Source of the DNA: an uncultured Lachnospira sp.
GTDB taxonomy: Bacteria; Bacillota; Clostridia; Lachnospirales; Lachnospiraceae
NCBI GenBank assembly: GCA_934343805.1
Contig: CAKRIN010000041.1
Span: 1 to 12,198 of the forward strand
Reading direction: 5' to 3'
Length of the DNA: 12,198 nucleotides
The position numbers and the translations under genes were made by a program. Below are positions 6,401 through 12,198 of the stretch, in pieces (within the stretch, counting starts at the first letter, position 1; the number at the start of each line of letters is the position of its first letter). A model generated the notes under the pieces. It saw only the letters and a list, made by a program, of their open reading frames with translations. It searched no databases and had not been told where the DNA came from.

Positions 6401-9400
6401 CTGACAGACTTTCTTCTGCTGCGTATTGGTCTATTTCTGCTTTGAGTTTTAGAGGGTCTTTCTGATATTTCTTCTTAAATTCCTCTATTCCTCCCTTACC
6501 AACGAACACATCCTTGAAATTTTCCTTGGTTTGTGCTATTGCTGAATCTAAGTCTTTAAAACTGCCAGACAAGTCCTTCATATAGCTTTGTCCTTCGACG
6601 AGCCACTTTGGAAGAACCATACTGTTTTTTGAATAGTAAGCCTCTAAATTTTTCCAAGCATTATTCATTCGTACAAGATAGTCAATATCTTCCTCACCTT
6701 CGTTACGTCCATTTCGCAAGGTGTCAAAGTATTGTCTGGTGTACTTATTGGCATCTCTATAGTTAGATGTTACTAGTGCCATTGCTTGCTCAACCTTATT
6801 GGTTTGTGATATTATATCAATGGATGCAGTCTTATATTCCTGCAATCCTTCGGTAATACCAGATATTCCCCACCACCAACCTTTTTTGTCGCTTTGAGCA
6901 GCACGTTCCATTATCGCATCAAGTTCAAATGCGAAATCGCGATATTTCTTTTCAATAATTTTGAATTGCTCATCAAGCTGCGTCTCGTTAAGTGTATCTA
7001 TATTAAGCTTAATATTCAAACCTTCTTGATTTGCGTACTCGATAAGCTTTTGTAATGCTTTTCGCTTTTCGTCAATAGTCTTGGCATTACTGCTATTTGA
7101 CGCATTTTGTGCGTTTGCTGCGCCAGCAACGTTTTCAGACAACTCCTTATATTTTATAGAAAGTTCTGATATTTTTCCTAGAGTTTTAACTGTAGTCTCG
7201 TGAGACTTGTTAATGGCTTTTTCGCATTCATTTAATGCGTCTCTATAATTTAGAACGGTTTGAATAACAGCATACAATGCAATACCTCCGAGTGCTGCCT
7301 TTATAGCACCACTTGCCGCAACAATAGCATTCTTTGCTTTAGTAAAGCCTTGTGATATTGTAGTTGGCATTGTTCTAAAAATATTCAAAAATGCTTGCCA
7401 TTTTCCAACCATAGCTTGGTCTATTACGATAGATTTAGCCAAGCTTGTTCGCATAAGTATAGAGTGAACCTTGATTGCAATTATAACAGAAAGTAATGCC
7501 TTTCCTGCGTTTGATATTGCCTCCCAATGTTTCAACATATCGGTAGCAAATTGTATCGAACCTTTAAATGTATCTTCATTTGCTTTTCCAATATCATTTA
7601 ACATCACGTCAAAGGCATCATGCATCTTTTGTATCATACCATAAAGAGTGTTAGCCTGTACTTCCTGCATATTGTAGAACATACCACCCTTATCGGTCAT
7701 TCTTTGAAATACAGCTTCAACGTCCTCAAACTTAACCATTCGTTTGGAAATCATATCCACTATTTGTGCCGTAGTATATGCTTCACCCTTTACGTCCTTG
7801 AAGTATTCTTGCAGTTCTCCATACATATTTACACCAGCCTCAGTAAACTGACGAACCTCAGAGCCGCGAAGGTATGCAGCAGCCTTGACTTGTCCGTATG
7901 CAAGGATAAGTCTTCCCATATCAACGCCAAGACCTGCTGAAACATCGGCAAGTCGCTTGGTTGTATCATAAAGTTTATCAGACTCAATTCGGTAAGCGGA
8001 AAGTTGCCGTGTGTAATCCACCAAGTCCTTGATACGGAAAGGTGATTTAACGGCAAGTTCTACTGTTTTGTTGAAAATCTCGTCTGCCTTTGGCTTGTTC
8101 TGCAAGATAGCTTCGAGTGAACGCTCTGAAAGTTCAAACTGACCTCTGACTTCTGCTATTTGTGTAACAAAAGATTTTGCTGCGCCAAATGAGAATACAA
8201 CTGCTGTTCGCTGTGCAAGACGTGAAAAATATCCTGCAATGTATGACGTTTGCTCGCCTAAACTCTTTGCATTCACACCAGCCTCTTTGAGAACTTTAGA
8301 GTGTTGTTTGATAGCCTCGTTTACAGAAGCAAGATTTTGCTTGTAGTTCTTATCTGTAGTATTGAGGCTAAGACGAGCTTGTTGCAATTCCTTGATGGCA
8401 GCAATATGGTCTCGCAAAGTTTTTGCACCATTTGTGTCTGCAATAACCGCGTTAGTATTTGAGTAGAATGCTTTGCGTTGCTGTTTTAACCAGTCGGACA
8501 TATATGCTTTTTCTTGGGCAGCACGGATTCTAGACGCATCTTTCTCTGCCTTTGCTGCGGCTTTGTCGGATGCTTCCTGCTCGCGTCTTGATGCTTTTTC
8601 TGCTGCTTGCGCTTCTCTTTCCTTGTTCTTTAGCCAAGCATTAGCATCTTTTTGTCTTTGCCTTTCTTGTTGAGCTGATAATTTTTCTTGTTCCTTGTAA
8701 TACTCTCGCATTGAAGCTAGAGTGTCCTTGGAACGCAAATTATCTAAAGAACCACTCTCTATATGATAGTTTTTTAAAGAATTTAGCAACTGAATCTGTT
8801 GGTTCAAAGCTTGATTGTTGGCAATAATTGCTTGTTGTTTTTCACGCAAGGATGCAATAAGTTGCTGATTACTTTCAAATTCCTTTTGATTTGCAGCGTA
8901 AGCTATCTTATCATCTTTATAAACGATACCACCCTTTCCGTCTCGTATATTCTTTTGCACCATTTCGTATTGGCGCATAGACTGAGTAAGCTCTTGTTGT
9001 CTCTTGTTAGTTGCATCAATCTGTGCTTGAATATTCTGCCAATCAGATACAGATTTAGAGAAATCAGCCGAATTGGTAGCTTTTCTTTGTGAAGCCACCA
9101 TTCTATCTATATTTTCAGATGCTTGAATAATAACACCATTCATTTGGGAAACGTCTTTACTAGCCTTGTTCGCACCAATATTGGATAGACTACCAGACAT
9201 TTTTGATGAAGCATTATTAATCGTACCAAGCTTTTGTATGATTTGGTCGAGCGCGCCGATAAAACCAGTAGTTGAACCTTGCATTGTACCAAAGGAGCTT
9301 TTTACAGATGATGCGGTCTGTTCTGCTGTTCTCTGTAATTGCTTCAATTTATCATCAGCCTCTTTGATTTTCTTCAATGCAGACTCTGGTATAATAAGAG

Positions 9401-9425
9401 CACTGCCTAATGCTGAATCTGCCAT
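3417..9425 (-). CDS. Phage tail tape measure protein (TP901-core type)
   Basis: A 2002-residue protein that sets tail length and occupies the tail tube lumen before DNA ejection. The N-terminal 380 residues are coiled-coil rich (Gln/Lys/Glu/Ala, with KAAAKAEKD-type runs around 270-310). Residues about 410-620 carry the conserved tape-measure core: SPFRIKDLVDYTRQLSAY (461-478), RLADVSAGLGVDMGRLILAY (491-510), then GSEVRQFTEAGVNMY. Hydrophobic segments at about 640-657 (ALLSVIIAIKV) and 699-726 (GAIKAALGGIALYAVIQTVL) could insert in the host membrane during ejection. A Trp cluster (GWWWGISG) lies near residue 845. Long coiled coils follow, then a Gly/Ile-rich segment near 1657-1677 (IGTIGGIGKTIGGIFGWG) and another coiled coil. 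No lysozyme or peptidase domain is visible. It starts 19 bases after the second chaperone ORF, is last in its operon and is followed by the terminator. The reading frame is intact over 6 kb. Confidence 0.95.
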   Translation of the reverse strand: MADSALGSALIIPESALKKIKEADDKLKQLQRTAEQTASSVKSSFGTMQGSTTGFIGALDQIIQKLGTINNASSKMSGSLSNIGANKASKDVSQMNGVIIQASENIDRMVASQRKATNSADFSKSVSDWQNIQAQIDATNKRQQELTQSMRQYEMVQKNIRDGKGGIVYKDDKIAYAANQKEFESNQQLIASLREKQQAIIANNQALNQQIQLLNSLKNYHIESGSLDNLRSKDTLASMREYYKEQEKLSAQQERQRQKDANAWLKNKEREAQAAEKASRREQEASDKAAAKAEKDASRIRAAQEKAYMSDWLKQQRKAFYSNTNAVIADTNGAKTLRDHIAAIKELQQARLSLNTTDKNYKQNLASVNEAIKQHSKVLKEAGVNAKSLGEQTSYIAGYFSRLAQRTAVVFSFGAAKSFVTQIAEVRGQFELSERSLEAILQNKPKADEIFNKTVELAVKSPFRIKDLVDYTRQLSAYRIESDKLYDTTKRLADVSAGLGVDMGRLILAYGQVKAAAYLRGSEVRQFTEAGVNMYGELQEYFKDVKGEAYTTAQIVDMISKRMVKFEDVEAVFQRMTDKGGMFYNMQEVQANTLYGMIQKMHDAFDVMLNDIGKANEDTFKGSIQFATDMLKHWEAISNAGKALLSVIIAIKVHSILMRTSLAKSIVIDQAMVGKWQAFLNIFRTMPTTISQGFTKAKNAIVAASGAIKAALGGIALYAVIQTVLNYRDALNECEKAINKSHETTVKTLGKISELSIKYKELSENVAGAANAQNASNSSNAKTIDEKRKALQKLIEYANQEGLNIKLNIDTLNETQLDEQFKIIEKKYRDFAFELDAIMERAAQSDKKGWWWGISGITEGLQEYKTASIDIISQTNKVEQAMALVTSNYRDANKYTRQYFDTLRNGRNEGEEDIDYLVRMNNAWKNLEAYYSKNSMVLPKWLVEGQSYMKDLSGSFKDLDSAIAQTKENFKDVFVGKGGIEEFKKKYQKDPLKLKAEIDQYAAEESLSDTEKRLLYWVAQKQYGIKFPSDVSKEGAERAIKTILEDLQDIANKNKITISVDVKDPKNLNGVIDGYQKSAKDWQETIENIQRSTKKFFTGAYLDIGNKEKWNGQWVDSQTVFTKQLALQYAQKQKEAAMYWNTQLGGKNPFEKDDKKKQKDAEKAQRDILNERISLLKDMSSEYQKLIKYEGEEQATADVRKHFALTAKNVGMSINDFVPDRQTIAKKIEYLASQYKELGKRGSALRNATEIRLDIDEEYFKQQLDDAKNNAQEAFSQLDLFKKLKGEGLSDSIIKSMFGDLTSSFDDVRKSITDDFEAKWGKDQTKWGDDVAKEYTSQMQKLDKEVYQDQVNQAQELIKAYKTQLSDQLQLDKWYIEEKQKIQNNANIAKNKDLQKQLQDNLDKQYASKTDSNSWKDFQNSDMYISIFENLDHTSNRVLTAMKARLEGLRSSLKNLTPEQLKQIVEQINKIDALLVERNPYSNIGKNFKEYLKFAKQRKKLEEEYIDATQKEQILKNDQSNANKDVQNAEIAYNNAVKKYGVASKEAIQARILWDIDKERLRTITDQLVAQGKITEKQAEQIRNGQKLQKTLQQQVQTIGQNFSDAASSVTELFDALNDWGANIEMSDEMSEVVDGLSKIGSSLESIDITRPFSIIKGTIGTIGGIGKTIGGIFGWGTKDKKLQKQIENHQKEIEKLQERYSDLKDAIDNAFDIEHLAKYNDEMVKNLKTQNANLESMIKAEQDKKKTDNDKIEEYRKQIEANNKAIEEAEQSLTEQLGGFGTKANYKSAAEEFAKAWVDAYNEGSDALEALNDKFDEYIQNLIVKQATQRIVGKMVEPLLKKIDNAVEQGSEGGNNGLNLVKAELDNIMTTGKDKLKGVSDMLKSFVDGLGYKPKGSSNISALQQGIQSVTESTAQALESILNSLRYYVATQQADVRIIRDTLLEKLGNSINAITQDTSSSPVLIELRLQTTILTDIRDTLASCVKGGHKQGRNGIKVFMN

Positions 9426-9444
9426 AATTCAAAAGTTTAAGAGT

Positions 9445-9669
9445 TTATAAAATAGGTATTCCGATGTCATTGAGATTTCGTAAATCCTCTGCACCATTGA
9501 TAACCTTTGCATTCTTTAATTTGTCGTTCTCCTGATTTTTGTCTTTGTCTGACGAAATCTTCTCTAAATGAGTAAAATCCATAGACGCAAGGCGAATCTG
9601 CGGAACGGTCATTCTCCACTTATATTCTTCTTGCGAGCACCATGTGTTGGCACGTAAGAAATCTATCAT
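9445..9669 (-). CDS. Second tail assembly chaperone ORF (lambda T-like part)
   Basis: A 74-residue ORF immediately upstream of the tape measure gene, the position of the T part of lambda-type G/GT chaperones. Its N-terminus (MIDFLRANTWCSQEEYKWRM) and VPQIRLASMDFTH segment resemble the second chaperone ORF of many siphophages; the C-terminal 35 residues are charged and probably flexible. The ATG overlaps the stop of the first chaperone ORF (ATGA), allowing reinitiation. The same frame is open for 33 more codons upstream, back to a T_TTT_TTC heptamer, so it may instead, or also, be made as a fusion by -1 frameshifting. The fusion would bind the tape measure and recruit tail-tube subunits. The family call rests mainly on position and layout. 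Confidence 0.7.
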   Translation of the reverse strand: MIDFLRANTWCSQEEYKWRMTVPQIRLASMDFTHLEKISSDKDKNQENDKLKNAKVINGAEDLRNLNDIGIPIL

Positions 9670-10223
9670 TTGTCCGTATTCTGTTCGTGACGGGATAATT
9701 CGGCTGCTTGTTTCTTCCTCATCAGAGCTTGATTGCGGACGGTCTGAATCACATTGGTACTCGCGAAGAAAAAATCCACATCTAGCAAATTGAGAATTTC
9801 AACGAGTAATGTTGCCCAATCCTTGATGTCATAGTCTCCCCAAAGCAACTGGTCGTAAACTTGTTGGTATTCCTCAGAATCAATGCGTTTCTTGTCATTG
9901 AGCAAGGATAGTGTGATTACTCTTGCCACAGATGGAATGTTGATAGCAAACTCTTTGATAACGTCACCCATTGATAAGTTTTCGCCCTTGACTATCTTGC
10001 AAGCCTCCTCTGCAATCATCCATTGAGTGCCTGGCTTCAATGCTCTTATCTCCCACTCTGTACCTTGTAGTTTTACAATTGTAGGAGAATCATTCATAAT
10101 TTGCGCCAGACGTTCCATTGCCGCATCAGACAAAGGAGAACTAGGTAACACCTTATTCTCGTCTTCTACAGCTTGTTTCTTAGTCTTATTCGGGTCTTTT
10201 TGTGTTTTATATACTTTTCCCAT
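9666..10223 (-). CDS. Tail assembly chaperone (lambda G-like)
   Basis: A 185-residue protein located between the major tail protein and the tape measure gene, where siphophages encode the first tail chaperone. The N-terminal 30 residues are charged and likely disordered. Residues 35-110 contain a small strand region (PTIVKLQGTEWEIRALKPGT) followed by helices (WMIAEEACKIVKG, VARVITLSLLND). Residues 115-155 are helical with LLWGDYDIKDWATLLVEILN and DVDFFFAS. This beta-then-helical layout and the LLDVDFFFASTNV phrase fit gut-phage tail chaperones. It probably helps the tail tube assemble around the tape measure and is not in the virion. It starts 9 bases after the gp10-like gene and ends in an ATGA overlap with the second ORF. 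A slippery heptamer lies at codons 151-152. Confidence 0.75.
   Translation of the reverse strand: MGKVYKTQKDPNKTKKQAVEDENKVLPSSPLSDAAMERLAQIMNDSPTIVKLQGTEWEIRALKPGTQWMIAEEACKIVKGENLSMGDVIKEFAINIPSVARVITLSLLNDKKRIDSEEYQQVYDQLLWGDYDIKDWATLLVEILNLLDVDFFFASTNVIQTVRNQALMRKKQAAELSRHEQNTDK
9768..9774 (-). promoter_or_regulatory. Candidate -1 frameshift site T_TTT_TTC in the tail chaperone gene
   Basis: On the minus strand the first chaperone frame reads GAT TTT TTC TTC, which gives T_TTT_TTC in exact X_XXY_YYZ phase. After a -1 slip the next codon is CTT at 9768, and 33 sense codons lead without a stop to the ATG of the second ORF at 9669 and on to its end. The -1 frame has a TGA about 10 codons upstream of the site. 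I see no strong hairpin just downstream, and Phe-Phe codons can create this heptamer by chance. Confidence 0.45.
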
Positions 10224-10232
10224 ATATATGAA

Positions 10233-10682
10233 TTACTTTCTAATCACACTTACTGTTCCATTATACTTCTTGGATAGGTTTTGTAGCTTTTGAAACGACA
10301 TGGAAATGACTCTGTAAGATTGTTTCAGATTGCCACCGCCATCTTCCAATATCTTAGCGTATGGCATAGTCGCAACAACTGCCAAATCAATTACTCCACT
10401 AGGGGAATAATCGTTTTTGAGATATTCGTTTATCGCCTCACGACCTTTAATTTCTTCTCCATACCAATTCTTGCCTTTGGATGCTTTTGGTGAGGATGAT
10501 AAGTAGCCTATCTTTTCAAGCTTGCCTTCGACATAAATGCCATATCCGTAAGAATCATAGAGGTTGTATGTTCGATGTGTGTACGTAATCTCTTGAATAC
10601 ATTCTCTTAACACATTCTTTGCATCCTTGTCTAATTCCTTCGTAATAAGCTTTAATGCTTTTTTGTATAATGTTTCAGCCAT
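10233..10682 (-). CDS. HK97 gp10-like tail-completion protein
   Basis: A 149-residue protein. The first 30 residues are a charged helix (LYKKALKLITKELDKDAKNV). Residues 38-60 read TYNLYDSYGYGIYVEGKLEK, the pattern in gp10-family proteins where Thr/Asn-Leu-x-Asp/Ser-Ser-x-Gly precedes a strand. Residues 78-92 (IKGREAINEYLKNDY) form a helix, and 96-116 (GVIDLAVVATMPYAKILEDG) carry the typical hydrophobic strand ending in YA-x-x-x-E-x-G. Such proteins act at the head-tail joint or complete the tail. The gene sits after the major tail protein rather than before the tail terminator, a less usual place. It starts right after an internal terminator, so it may depend on read-through. The call rests on motif pattern, not on a search. 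Confidence 0.65.
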   Translation of the reverse strand: MAETLYKKALKLITKELDKDAKNVLRECIQEITYTHRTYNLYDSYGYGIYVEGKLEKIGYLSSSPKASKGKNWYGEEIKGREAINEYLKNDYSPSGVIDLAVVATMPYAKILEDGGGNLKQSYRVISMSFQKLQNLSKKYNGTVSVIRK

Positions 10683-10696
10683 AAATGATAAAACTT

Positions 10697-10732
10697 AAAA
10701 AGGAGCGGACAGCATTAAAGCCGCCGCCCCTT
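10697..10732 (-). terminator. Intrinsic terminator after the major tail protein gene
   Basis: On the minus strand AAGGGGCGG plus CGGC pairs with GCTG plus CCGCTCCTT, with one bulged T and a TTTAAT loop. The result is a stem of about 13 pairs, two or three of them G-T, followed by TTTTT (complement of 10697-10701). It lies 32 bases past the major tail protein stop and 14 bases before the gp10-like start. It probably limits transcription into the chaperone and tape measure genes, so the tube subunit, needed in many copies, is made in excess. Confidence 0.8.
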
Positions 10733-10764
10733 GTATATAGTCGAGAATTGTTGAAGAATCTGCA

Positions 10765-11337
10765 TTATACACTAGCAGTTGGCAATGTGTATGCGGGGTC
10801 AATGTAGAATGGTGTCTTACGAGTTATGCTACCATCTTTAACTTCTACCAACTGACCTGTGCCAGCCAATGCAACCTTTGCCAAGTTAGAGTTCAGAGAC
10901 TCAATGGTTGTCTTGGAATTGAGCTGCAACTTAGGCAGAATCAATGCTGTGTGTGTAGTACCGTCTGCATTGTCGAAGACAACAGCGACCTCTGCATACA
11001 TCAGTTTGTAACCAGATGGAGCGTAAATCTTACCATCAGTACCCTTTGTAAAGCCGCACAATGCAGTCAATACAGGAGCTTGAGTATCTGCAACTTCGGC
11101 AGCAAACTGATACTTACCAGTTGTCACGATAGACATGATAGGAGTATCAGAAGTCTCGCGCTCAATATCGGTAGTATCGTTATCGTCCTGAGAGATAGAT
11201 GTGGTGTCGCGAACAACATCGTCCAAATCGTAATAATCGTCACCAGCCGCATCGCCATTGAACGGACGAACAATAATGTGTGAAGGCTTAGAGAGCTTGA
11301 TTGCACTTGCGCCTGTACTTGTAACTTTCGTTGCCAT
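10765..11337 (-). CDS. Major tail (tube) protein
   Basis: A 190-residue protein predicted to be almost entirely beta-structured, the size and style of a siphophage tail-tube subunit. Evidence: an acidic N-terminal loop region (residues 28-66, many Asp, with TTSISQDDNDTTDIERETSD), then strands MSIVTTGKYQFAAEV (68-82), a helix around APVLTALCG (87-95), KLMYAEVAVVFDN (111-123), HTALILPKLQLN (129-140) and a C-terminal KTPFYIDP. The SIVTTGKYQFAAEVADTQ stretch followed by a short helix fits the tube fold in which hexameric rings stack. Its place after the tail-terminator-like gene and before the chaperones and tape measure supports the call. Its own terminator follows. The start at 11337 is preceded by an AT-rich leader with a 15-base element shared with the next gene upstream. 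Confidence 0.85.
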   Translation of the reverse strand: MATKVTSTGASAIKLSKPSHIIVRPFNGDAAGDDYYDLDDVVRDTTSISQDDNDTTDIERETSDTPIMSIVTTGKYQFAAEVADTQAPVLTALCGFTKGTDGKIYAPSGYKLMYAEVAVVFDNADGTTHTALILPKLQLNSKTTIESLNSNLAKVALAGTGQLVEVKDGSITRKTPFYIDPAYTLPTASV

Positions 11338-11353
11338 ATTGTTTGAGTTTAAA

Positions 11354-11368
11354 TTGTTATCCTAAATA
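11354..11368 (-). repeat. 15-base direct repeat, copy 1 (leader of major tail protein gene)
   Basis: On the minus strand TATTTAGGATAACAA, identical to 11781-11795. This copy ends 16 bases before the ATG at 11337, too far for its AGGA to act as the ribosome site of that gene. It may be a transcript-level element, or a remnant of duplication of the leader. Confidence 0.6.
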
Positions 11369-11378
11369 AATGAAATAA

Positions 11379-11777
11379 TTAACGTACAATAACCGAAACA
11401 GAAATCATCTGAAAATGAAACTGGCGGTTTGAGTCATATCCGCTATTACGGTATAATGTACTGATTGTATAGTTTGCGTCTCTTGATTCATCAATGATTT
11501 TGTCAAGAACACCTTCCATCTTATCAAGTAACTTTACATTCTTTCTAAGTGGAGTTCCCTTTGGTCTTGCATAAAGATAAATGTTAGCATAGCCAGAAGA
11601 ATAACCGCCATAATCTCTTTGCTGACCTACGTCCACATTGACAAAATCATCCCAGTTCTTACTAGTTGTAGGTGGTAATTCCCCGACAAATATGTTGTCT
11701 GAGATTTTCCCCTTAGTAAGAAGCATCGAAAAGAAATTCTCAATTCGAGATAATCTGCGATTAATCCTCTGTGCCAT
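11379..11777 (-). CDS. Tail terminator-like protein
   Basis: A 132-residue protein directly upstream of the major tail protein gene, the standard place for the tail terminator that caps the tube and joins it to the head. The start has a basic helix (MAQRINRRLSRIENFFSMLL). Residues 26-50 read NIFVGELPPTTSKNWDDFVN. Strands follow at 64-72 (ANIYLYARPKG), then the helix VKLLDKMEGVLDKIIDES (81-98) and a C-terminal strand pair (NYTISTLYRN, FHFQMISVSVIVR). This strand-helix-strand order, with a long helix before the final strands, matches tail-terminator proteins. ATG 11777 has AGGA 9 bases upstream within the repeated leader element. Family identity is inferred from layout and position. Confidence 0.65.
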   Translation of the reverse strand: MAQRINRRLSRIENFFSMLLTKGKISDNIFVGELPPTTSKNWDDFVNVDVGQQRDYGGYSSGYANIYLYARPKGTPLRKNVKLLDKMEGVLDKIIDESRDANYTISTLYRNSGYDSNRQFHFQMISVSVIVR

Positions 11778-11780
11778 ACC

Positions 11781-11795
11781 TTGTTATCCTAAATA
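11781..11795 (-). repeat. 15-base direct repeat, copy 2 (leader of tail terminator-like gene)
   Basis: Minus-strand TATTTAGGATAACAA, identical to 11354-11368. Here it ends 3 bases before the ATG at 11777, so its AGGA lies 9 bases from the start codon and can serve as a Shine-Dalgarno site. Confidence 0.6.
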
Positions 11796-11818
11796 CATTT
11801 TACCTTATGATGAAAAAA

Positions 11819-12198
11819 CTAAATATCAGTACCCTTGATGTAAGCTACGCATCCGTGCATTTGTGTCGGATAAACGCCAATAACCATTCCGTCAACGTCC
11901 ATTCCGTACATCTTTCCACGGAAACGAATGCCTGCATTCAAACCTTCAGGAATATATTCTTCATCTTTTCCGTCTTCTCCTTCTTTCGTTGGCATCGGAA
12001 AATAGATTGTATATCCTAGCGTAACAACACCCGAATTAAAGAGTTTGTTGGTTTCCTGAATATCGCAATCAGTTTCAAAAATGATAGTTTCTACATTTTC
12101 TGTTTCGTCTGAGCTAGTATCAGTATCACCTAACATATCCCCATCGCTTCCGATAAGGTCTCCATCTTCTTTCGGTTTTTGTTCCGAGCGGTAGAACA
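11819..12198 (-). CDS. Head-closure (stopper)-like protein, 5' end outside the window
   Basis: The minus-strand frame ending at 11819 stays open to the right edge, so the first in-window ATG at 12136 is probably internal and the gene is partial. The visible 126 codons begin with FYRSEQKPKEDGD, then an acidic Gly/Asp/Ser/Thr-rich stretch, then a beta-rich domain: VETIIFETDCDI, SGVVTLGYTIYFPMP, an acidic loop, GLNAGIRFRGKMYGMDVDG, MVIGVYPTQMHGCVAYIKG. A small beta-barrel with a G-x-RF-x-G turn and a final GC-x-x-Y strand fits head-closure/stopper proteins that plug the portal after packaging. It stands just upstream of the tail-terminator-like gene, where such proteins occur. The assignment is tentative; another connector or tail-completion protein is possible. 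Confidence 0.55.
   Translation of the reverse strand, partial: FYRSEQKPKEDGDLIGSDGDMLGDTDTSSDETENVETIIFETDCDIQETNKLFNSGVVTLGYTIYFPMPTKEGEDGKDEEYIPEGLNAGIRFRGKMYGMDVDGMVIGVYPTQMHGCVAYIKGTDI

Noticed and set aside
8530..8690. Repetitive-looking Ala/Lys/Glu codons as a tandem DNA repeat
   Set aside because: The repetition is at the amino-acid level of a coiled coil and has no fixed-period DNA repeat unit.
1..12198. CRISPR array, tRNA, integrase, insertion sequence or anti-defence cassette
   Set aside because: No regularly spaced repeats, cloverleaf, recombinase motifs or terminal inverted repeats were visible on either strand.

Overview
This window looks like part of a long-tailed (siphovirus-like) double-stranded DNA phage or prophage. 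The host is probably a gut member of the Bacteroidota. That host call is inference: it rests on moderately AT-rich DNA, mostly AT-rich gene starts with few Shine-Dalgarno sites, and small proteins of a style I associate with Bacteroidales phages. I see no integrase, tRNA, rRNA, CRISPR array or insertion sequence.

The window has two oppositely oriented gene blocks that converge. Positions 1-3208 are a tightly packed plus-strand operon of small accessory genes: a frameshifted HExxH metallopeptidase-like protein, a second apparently frameshifted small gene, a DUF3310 protein, a 47-residue four-cysteine protein, two unrecognised proteins, a DnaA-domain-IV-like helix-turn-helix protein, and a two-part protein with a beta-rich C-terminus. 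Positions 3209-3416 are a non-coding convergence zone with a strong hairpin that can end transcription from either side.

From 3417 to the right edge everything is on the minus strand and forms a tail/head-completion module. In transcription order, right to left, it contains a head-closure-like protein (5' end outside the window), a tail-terminator-like protein, the major tail protein, an intrinsic terminator, an HK97-gp10-like tail-completion protein, two overlapping tail assembly chaperone ORFs, and a 2002-residue tape measure protein. The set is coherent: the tail-tube protein polymerises around the tape measure with the help of the chaperones, and the terminator and closure proteins cap the tube and join it to the head.

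The points most worth a second look are two possible recoding sites and one neighbouring indel. A G8 run sits exactly where the metallopeptidase-like gene must change frame, in correct phase for a -1 slip. A T_TTT_TTC heptamer in the first chaperone ORF leads, with no stop, into the second chaperone ORF, as in lambda G/GT. The gene after the metallopeptidase appears broken at a T7 run. The G8 and T7 shifts could also be sequence errors or gene decay. A terminator placed directly after the major tail protein probably sets its expression apart from the genes that follow.
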